Shown: positions 58,717-64,000 of the stretch, piece after piece
Layout: each line of letters begins with the position of its first letter
Numbering within the stretch: the stretch's first letter is position 1
Assembly (NCBI RefSeq): GCF_000262545.1
Contig: NZ_JH660660.1
Span: 1,644,482 to 1,708,481, forward strand
Direction: 5' to 3'
DNA length: 64,000 nucleotides
From: Prevotella bivia DSM 20514
GTDB taxonomy: Bacteria > Bacteroidota > Bacteroidia > Bacteroidales > Bacteroidaceae
The notes under the pieces: generated by a model
What the model saw: the letters and a program-made list of their open reading frames with translations, nothing else
Database searches by the model: none
What the model was told of the DNA's origin: nothing
Position numbers and translations under genes: made by a program

Positions 58717-61130
58717 TAGAATGGCAACCCTATAGCAAGGTGAAGGGCTTGTGCATCGCGGAATGAAGATACGTTATAGAAGCCCGATTTGCCCGTATCG
58801 TAAGGCACATGGAGTCCGAAGCCCCAGTCGAGGCGAATCATGAAGTAGCCCAAATCATAACGAAGTCCCACACCAGTGCCAAGTGCTACCTGTGTGAGCA
58901 TATTCCTAAATTTAAACTGTCCGTTAGGGCGATCCTCATCGTTGTGCATCAACCACACATTACCTGCATCGAGGAACACAGCTCCATAAAGCGATCCGAA
59001 GAGATGAGGGCGATACTCTACGTTAGCTTGTAGCTTAATATCGCCCGTTTGCTCTACATACGAATAAGCTCTCTCTGCCGAACGATACTTGCCCGGACCT
59101 ATCTCGCGCACATTGAAAGCACGCACGCTATTGGCACCTCCCACATAGAATTGCTCGGTGTAGGGAGCAGCCATGCTGTTACCATACGTCCAGATAACCC
59201 CCGCATTGATATGGGCAGCAATGGTAGATTTCTTTGCCAATGCCCATGTCTTTGTAAAGTTGGTTTCCACCTTAAAGAACTGAGCGTATGGGTTTTTAAA
59301 CAACTGCTTATCCTTTTCATTCCATTTTTTGCCTGCTGCTAAATATCCGAGCGATAGGATATTAGAAGCCTCACTCACCGTTGTCCACCACTTAATAGGG
59401 TTCTGATACGTGCTTGGACTCATATACGTGTATTGGAATTGCATCTTCGGGATAAACTGATCTGCCATAGATACCTTTAGATAAGGTTGCTTATCGGCTA
59501 GCTCGTCATAGGTAGGCGTAGTGGTGTTCATATACTCATAGGTGAGAATGAGTGGTGAGAGACTAAACATATTGCGCTCGTTAGGCTGCCATTGATAGGT
59601 AAACTCGCCCGATACTACATGCCGACGGAAGTATTCTGCACGATTGAGAATATTAAAAGCTGCCTTGAGAAGGGTAGTAGGAGTGGAGAAGAAAGTAGGA
59701 CGTGGCTTAGCCCTGTATGTTTCGCCCTTTGCCAAAGCCTTTGCCACTTGCTTTGCTCTGTGCGCTCGTCGCCACTTCTTAGGCATACGGAAAGGGTTCA
59801 GGATACGGGGAAACTGTAAGCTTGTTTCTACACCATATTCATAGTTGTTGAGGCTAAACGTGCTACCTCCATTACTACGCGCCGACGACCATTCGTAAGA
59901 TCCATGCAAATTGATATTCAGCAGTTCGCCACCTCGGAAGGCGTTACGCTTGGTAAGTCCGAGAACAAGTTCTGGACCATAACGCTGATTAGTCTTACCC
60001 TTACCATAAGCTTCAACAGAGAAATCGTATGGCTTATCAAACACGGCATCAATCTTTAGGTCGAGCACCTTACAAGTATCGGTCGAGTCGGTAGGGGTAA
60101 AGGTGAAATTGGTAGCTTGGAAAATACCTGTAGAATTTAGATTTTGACGACTCTTTTGATACTGTTCATAGCTGTAAAGGCTGCCTTTTTTTATCTTCAA
60201 CTCGTTATTCAACACACGTGTACGGAGCTTAGGACGCTTACCATTGTAGTTAATCGTAAACCTACGCGACTTATGTTGCTGTGTTAATTCCTCAAAGAAG
60301 TCGTTCCGAAGATTTACCGTAATGTTGCCTATATACCACTGTCGAAGTGCTTGCTCGCCTACCGAATCGGCTAATTGAAGGCGCATCCTTGCCTTACCAT
60401 GTATTGCTGTAGTGTCGGCAAGATAGCTAGCATCATTGTTTTGATAATAGTAATAGCCATTATCCTTAAACAGTGTGGTAAGACGTTGGCGTTCTTTTTC
60501 AAGGGTAGCCACATCAAAGGGGTCGCCTATATTGATCTCTGCCAATGGTTTGCTAGCCACAATGAGCGTGTCCATATAGTTGGGGAAGTTGACATATCGG
60601 ATACTATCGAGTGTCCAAAGATGCCCCATATCGACTGTGTATTTTAGTTTTACCTTCTTGGGATTACGCTGCGGAACAGGCTCATAATAAACTTTTCCAT
60701 TGAAATAACCTCGCTTTTTCAATAGGTTTTCACCCACCTGCACACGCAAGTTGGGCGTAACGGCGCTGATGGTAACGGGAGTAGAGCCAAAGGCTTTTAC
60801 TAGCCAACGACTAAAACGGGTAGTATCCTTTGCAAAAGCGTTCCATATCCATAAGCCAATGGGGAAAGGAGAGCGAATAGACGGACTACCAAAGAGCGCA
60901 CCATTTGGCTTTGAAGCAAGCACAAGGTCGAGTTCTTCTTGCACGTTCAGAAAATGGTCGTTCTTCTCGTAGTTGTTATATTTTGTTGAAAGCATACCTG
61001 TATATAGCTGCTGATCATCACGCAAACCAGCGGTAGTGCTACAAGCTGCTAGCACAAACACCCCAACACTTATAAGCAAGAGAAGGGGAAGCCCTCTCAT
61101 AGCATTTCTTTTTAGGAATGGATATTTCAT
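58716..61130 (-). CDS. tamL: TamL-type Omp85 outer-membrane lipoprotein
   Basis: The protein of about 804 residues starts at the ATG 61130 (MKYPFLKRNAMRGLPLLLLI); a GTG at 61151 would overlap tamB by 4 nt and is an alternative. A lipoprotein signal (VFVLAACSTTAG) is followed by POTRA-like domains (about 100-370) and a C-terminal Omp85 barrel with FYVGGANSVRAFNVREIGPG (conserved VRG-type loop) and an aromatic end (LHLAIGLPF). TamL is the lipidated TamA variant of Bacteroidetes. With TamB it moves lipids or proteins to the outer membrane. The downstream side is an inverted simple-repeat element. Confidence 0.88.
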   Translation of the reverse strand: MKYPFLKRNAMRGLPLLLLISVGVFVLAACSTTAGLRDDQQLYTGMLSTKYNNYEKNDHFLNVQEELDLVLASKPNGALFGSPSIRSPFPIGLWIWNAFAKDTTRFSRWLVKAFGSTPVTISAVTPNLRVQVGENLLKKRGYFNGKVYYEPVPQRNPKKVKLKYTVDMGHLWTLDSIRYVNFPNYMDTLIVASKPLAEINIGDPFDVATLEKERQRLTTLFKDNGYYYYQNNDASYLADTTAIHGKARMRLQLADSVGEQALRQWYIGNITVNLRNDFFEELTQQHKSRRFTINYNGKRPKLRTRVLNNELKIKKGSLYSYEQYQKSRQNLNSTGIFQATNFTFTPTDSTDTCKVLDLKIDAVFDKPYDFSVEAYGKGKTNQRYGPELVLGLTKRNAFRGGELLNINLHGSYEWSSARSNGGSTFSLNNYEYGVETSLQFPRILNPFRMPKKWRRAHRAKQVAKALAKGETYRAKPRPTFFSTPTTLLKAAFNILNRAEYFRRHVVSGEFTYQWQPNERNMFSLSPLILTYEYMNTTTPTYDELADKQPYLKVSMADQFIPKMQFQYTYMSPSTYQNPIKWWTTVSEASNILSLGYLAAGKKWNEKDKQLFKNPYAQFFKVETNFTKTWALAKKSTIAAHINAGVIWTYGNSMAAPYTEQFYVGGANSVRAFNVREIGPGKYRSAERAYSYVEQTGDIKLQANVEYRPHLFGSLYGAVFLDAGNVWLMHNDEDRPNGQFKFRNMLTQVALGTGVGLRYDLGYFMIRLDWGFGLHVPYDTGKSGFYNVSSFRDAQALHLAIGLPF

Positions 61131-61147
61131 TATTTTCTGTTCTTTTC

Positions 61148-64000
61148 TCACTTCACAAAGTTTACTAACGAGTCTTTTACTACAGTTTTTGGCGTTGCAA
61201 CGCTGTCTTTCTTAAAGCGGAAGATGTCCTTAAAGCGAGCTAACTTGCGTCGCCATAGGAAACCAATGCCATACTCGCTGAGATCGCCCTCTAGCCAGTC
61301 GTATGCCTCTCGTTCATAATAGAGTTTGAGATATTTTGTTTCACGCTTATTAAGACGATATTCCAAAGAGAAGTTATCGAAGTAAGCCCCATTATCGCGC
61401 GACAGCGTAGAGCCTGTCGACACACGTCCACCGAGGATAATTCTCAAACGATTGTTTAAGAAACGCTTCGAAAATTTGAAGGTATAGTCGGTGTGTAATG
61501 AGCCATTTACATCGGCTGCCGTTTCCAAATTAGCCGATAGGTCTAGCCCCATTGAGCTAAGGGCGCGCCCTGTTATTGCGTTTACTTGTGTTTGCAAGAA
61601 GCTCGCCAAAGCACCATTCATTGCTGTGTTAGCACTCGATGTATTCTCACCGTCGAAGTATAAGCCACTCGCTAGCATCGTAACGGCTAGTTTAGAACGC
61701 TCCTCCAACGATTTTGTCTTTAACGCATTTTCCATTTCTTGATCGTCAGGAGCTTCGATAATAAACTCTAAACTTGGCTTAGGAAACTGTTTTGTGAGCT
61801 TCACACCACAATTGAAATCGACCAATTTACCATTTCCTTCCCCACTCGAAACGCTCGCACGAACGGCTTCAGTAGCAATGATATTCAGCGTAGGCTGCAT
61901 AGGATCGCCCGTGAAGTCGACATAACTACCCTCTCGAATATGGAAGGTGCGCAAAGGAATAACATCCATGGTGTACTTCATCTCACCACTATTGAGCGTA
62001 TAACGCCCACGCAACTGCGCTCCGTTGGTAGGATCGTAACTTAGGTTAAGCCCACCTCCACCTATCATATCAATATAGTTGGTGTGTTCGGGATTGAGGA
62101 TTGTCTTAATATGTGCTTGCTCATCAATATTTAAGCGCAAGTCCATTGCAAAGCCTGTAAGGTCGGGACGACGTACTACTTGCTCTGTAGAATCCTTGAA
62201 ATTGGTAAACTTCACCAGATCCTTGAGCTGTGTATCGCTCATCAAGGTTTGCTCTTTCACAATGTAGGTCATATCGGTACTTCCCAACACATCTAGTTTA
62301 CCTCTTAAATGAAGATTGCTCACCTCTCCCTGCACATTGCCGATAAAATTGACAAACGCCTTACCGTATGCCTCCGAGCGTGGGTTTTCCTTAGCATTGA
62401 TGAGTAGGAAATCCTGTGCTTGAAGTGTCATATTTAGCATCACACGGTTGGTATTCGAGAAGTCGAGTGCTCCGTTCATCGTCAGCGGTTTGTTGTTAGC
62501 ACCATACACCTTGAAATCGTTAAAAGCTATCGCACTATTTGCTATCACCAACGGTTGATTGCCAAAGCGCATCTCTACACCGTATGGATCGCTCACCAAA
62601 TAAGCCGAGTCGGCTTTTATCTCGCCATTGACATCAAGCTTGTTCAGTGGTCCCTGCATCATTAACGAGCCGTAGCCAGCACCTCGCAAGCCTACAATGC
62701 CGTTTGGAATGAAGCCATTTACATAATTTAGAGGGAACTTATTCATATCGAGAACCGCATCTAAATAGCCTTCACCAGCATTATCGTAAGTACCCGTAAG
62801 CTTACCCACTTCGATGTCGTCCTTGCTAATAAGCGCATCTACATAGTGGCTATTCTCGCCTTTTGGCATATATACCATTTGCACGCCCAAATTGCCCATA
62901 CGGTTATGTTCATACACAAAGCGTTTGATGTTCATATCGCTCGACACACTAAGCTGCGATGGGGTTTGCACAACGTGGTAGTCGCCATTCAGCTCGCCCG
63001 ACATATTTGGCATAAAAGGCAAGAACTTAAAGATTTCGCCTAGCTCTAGTTTGTTAATAGAGAGGGTGAGATCTTGCAATGCTTCGGTATCTTCATCATC
63101 GGTGCGCACCTTCACACCTGTACCGTCTTTGGCAAGCATATCTACATGGGCTGATACACGTTGGTCGCGTCCTATATAAACATAGTTAGAGTCGTTGACG
63201 GCAAAGGTCTTATAACCCAATATGGCATCCTTCGATGTGATATTAAAGCGTAAACCTTGATCTGCCATTGCTGCTTGCAAAGTAAGGTCGATACCCACCC
63301 TGCCTCGTTGATCCCAAATGGCTATTTGGGTACGCACACCATGTTCGTAAAGTGTACCATTGAGGAAGGCGGTGTATGGATAATTGTTGTTAGCACCGTT
63401 TACTATCGTTCCAGTATAGCCTATCTTACCCTCGTTGCTCTTCAGATCCACATTCACTTTATCCATGCGCACATCGTTATAAGCGAGCGAGTCGATGGCG
63501 ATAGTGCCGTCTATACCATGATCGGGCGATGACATTATGTTAATATCGGCGTGGGTAAACTGGTAGCCTCTGTTTGCCAATAGCTGACTAAAGAAGTTGG
63601 ATTTGCCAGTATTCAACTGTAGATGTCCATGTGGAAGGAAACGAAGAATGGCTGCTTGGTCAATGCGCTTATTCGTCAATTGCTGACTAATAGCGTTGGC
63701 AATGGCACCAAACTTCTTGCCCAGCTGCTGCACACCACTGTCCATAGCGGTATTCAAATGGAAGTCGCCACCCTCTACTTTTGCACTGAAACTGCCCTGC
63801 GAGCTCACAATATCCACGAGGACATCTCCCGGCGTATAGCGTTTGTTTTCCTCATCAATGGTAACATTGCCTAACAAGCCCTTCACCTTTAGATCATCAC
63901 CACCGTTAGAGGCAAAGTAGACATCTAGCGTTCCACGTGTTTTCATAGGGTTATCCACAATGCCTAGCTGGTACAAATCGGCTTCGCCAAGGTTGCCTGT
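61148..64000 (-). CDS. tamB: TamB, translocation and assembly module protein (5' end outside window)
   Basis: The 3' part of a very large gene. The frame is open to the right edge of the window (the visible residues begin TGNLGEADLYQLG), so the N-terminus is missing. The sequence has the repetitive amphipathic beta character of TamB (for example GELNGDYHVVQTPSQLSV, MMQGPLNKLDVNGEIKADSA). It ends in the conserved DUF490 domain (about the last 450 residues; LRGRYTLNSGEMKYTMDVIP, FNCGVKLTKQFPKPSLEFII). TamB spans the periplasm as a hydrophobic groove carrying lipids to the outer membrane. It is cotranscribed with tamL, which starts near its stop codon. Confidence 0.9.
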   Translation of the reverse strand, partial: TGNLGEADLYQLGIVDNPMKTRGTLDVYFASNGGDDLKVKGLLGNVTIDEENKRYTPGDVLVDIVSSQGSFSAKVEGGDFHLNTAMDSGVQQLGKKFGAIANAISQQLTNKRIDQAAILRFLPHGHLQLNTGKSNFFSQLLANRGYQFTHADINIMSSPDHGIDGTIAIDSLAYNDVRMDKVNVDLKSNEGKIGYTGTIVNGANNNYPYTAFLNGTLYEHGVRTQIAIWDQRGRVGIDLTLQAAMADQGLRFNITSKDAILGYKTFAVNDSNYVYIGRDQRVSAHVDMLAKDGTGVKVRTDDEDTEALQDLTLSINKLELGEIFKFLPFMPNMSGELNGDYHVVQTPSQLSVSSDMNIKRFVYEHNRMGNLGVQMVYMPKGENSHYVDALISKDDIEVGKLTGTYDNAGEGYLDAVLDMNKFPLNYVNGFIPNGIVGLRGAGYGSLMMQGPLNKLDVNGEIKADSAYLVSDPYGVEMRFGNQPLVIANSAIAFNDFKVYGANNKPLTMNGALDFSNTNRVMLNMTLQAQDFLLINAKENPRSEAYGKAFVNFIGNVQGEVSNLHLRGKLDVLGSTDMTYIVKEQTLMSDTQLKDLVKFTNFKDSTEQVVRRPDLTGFAMDLRLNIDEQAHIKTILNPEHTNYIDMIGGGGLNLSYDPTNGAQLRGRYTLNSGEMKYTMDVIPLRTFHIREGSYVDFTGDPMQPTLNIIATEAVRASVSSGEGNGKLVDFNCGVKLTKQFPKPSLEFIIEAPDDQEMENALKTKSLEERSKLAVTMLASGLYFDGENTSSANTAMNGALASFLQTQVNAITGRALSSMGLDLSANLETAADVNGSLHTDYTFKFSKRFLNNRLRIILGGRVSTGSTLSRDNGAYFDNFSLEYRLNKRETKYLKLYYEREAYDWLEGDLSEYGIGFLWRRKLARFKDIFRFKKDSVATPKTVVKDSLVNFVK

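Overview
The window looks like a chromosome segment from a Bacteroidales bacterium, most likely Prevotella or a close relative. The evidence is three SusC/SusD-type uptake loci, promoters of the Bacteroidetes type (TTTG, about 20 bp, TAnnTTTG), a TamL/TamB pair, an M15 peptidase/HU/smalltalk cassette, and fragments of Bacteroides-type mobilisation genes. No tRNA, rRNA or CRISPR array was recognised by eye. The taxonomic call is inference from gene content.

Layout. (1) 431-10623, minus strand: a polysaccharide-utilisation operon reading susC, susD, alkaline phosphatase, GH63-like glycosidase, ROK sugar kinase, and a secreted calcineurin-like phosphoesterase with a PA14 domain. Two phosphatases beside an alpha-glycosidase and a sugar kinase suggest a phosphorylated oligosaccharide substrate. 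(2) 9272-22518: a 2,072-bp segment (5' part of susC, its promoter region and most of an IS982-family element) is present twice in direct orientation, exactly 11,175 bp apart. The intact susC is joined to a truncated IS, and the truncated susC is joined to an intact IS. Between them lie 9,103 bp of foreign DNA. This is the arrangement expected from single-crossover (Campbell) integration of an 11.2-kb circle. (3) The foreign DNA (11344-20446) has two parts: a mobilisation-element piece (two HTH proteins, oriT-like inverted repeats, mobA, and only the start codon of the expected next gene) and a peptide natural-product operon. That operon encodes a GG-leader precursor, a radical SAM/SPASM maturase, an outer-membrane receptor-like barrel, a C39-peptidase ABC exporter and a short membrane-anchored accessory protein. 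It is the most interesting system in the window.

(4) 23811-27521: an M15-peptidase/HU-like/smalltalk cassette, a thioredoxin lipoprotein, a GH25 lysozyme and a small conserved protein. (5) 28125-35741: a SusC/SusD locus with a zinc-metallohydrolase lipoprotein and a DUF4302 lipoprotein. (6) 35894-39083: small secreted or membrane proteins, a DacB-type carboxypeptidase, and a PA14 protein that looks like the phosphoesterase of region 1 with its catalytic domain deleted. (7) 39533-48874: a SusC/SusD locus with a catalytically degenerate GH18-like protein, a DUF1735/LamG lipoprotein, a GH18 endoglycosidase that keeps its catalytic residues, and an Ig-like lipoprotein. It resembles N-glycan loci of Bacteroides.

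(8) 49134-56697: an accessory strip with a YefM/YoeB-type toxin-antitoxin pair, an AAA ATPase, transposase remnants (TnpB, IS4, ISL3), a PepSY membrane protein, a HipB/HipA pair and the tail of a UmuC-type polymerase. (9) 56767-64000, minus strand: core genes for a kinase-RapZ-like fusion, a small membrane protein, TamL and TamB (5' end outside the window). Two intergenic repeat families recur: a 78-bp element (four copies) and inverted simple-repeat arrays built from GAGAGTT/AACTCTC arms around CTAG-rich centres.
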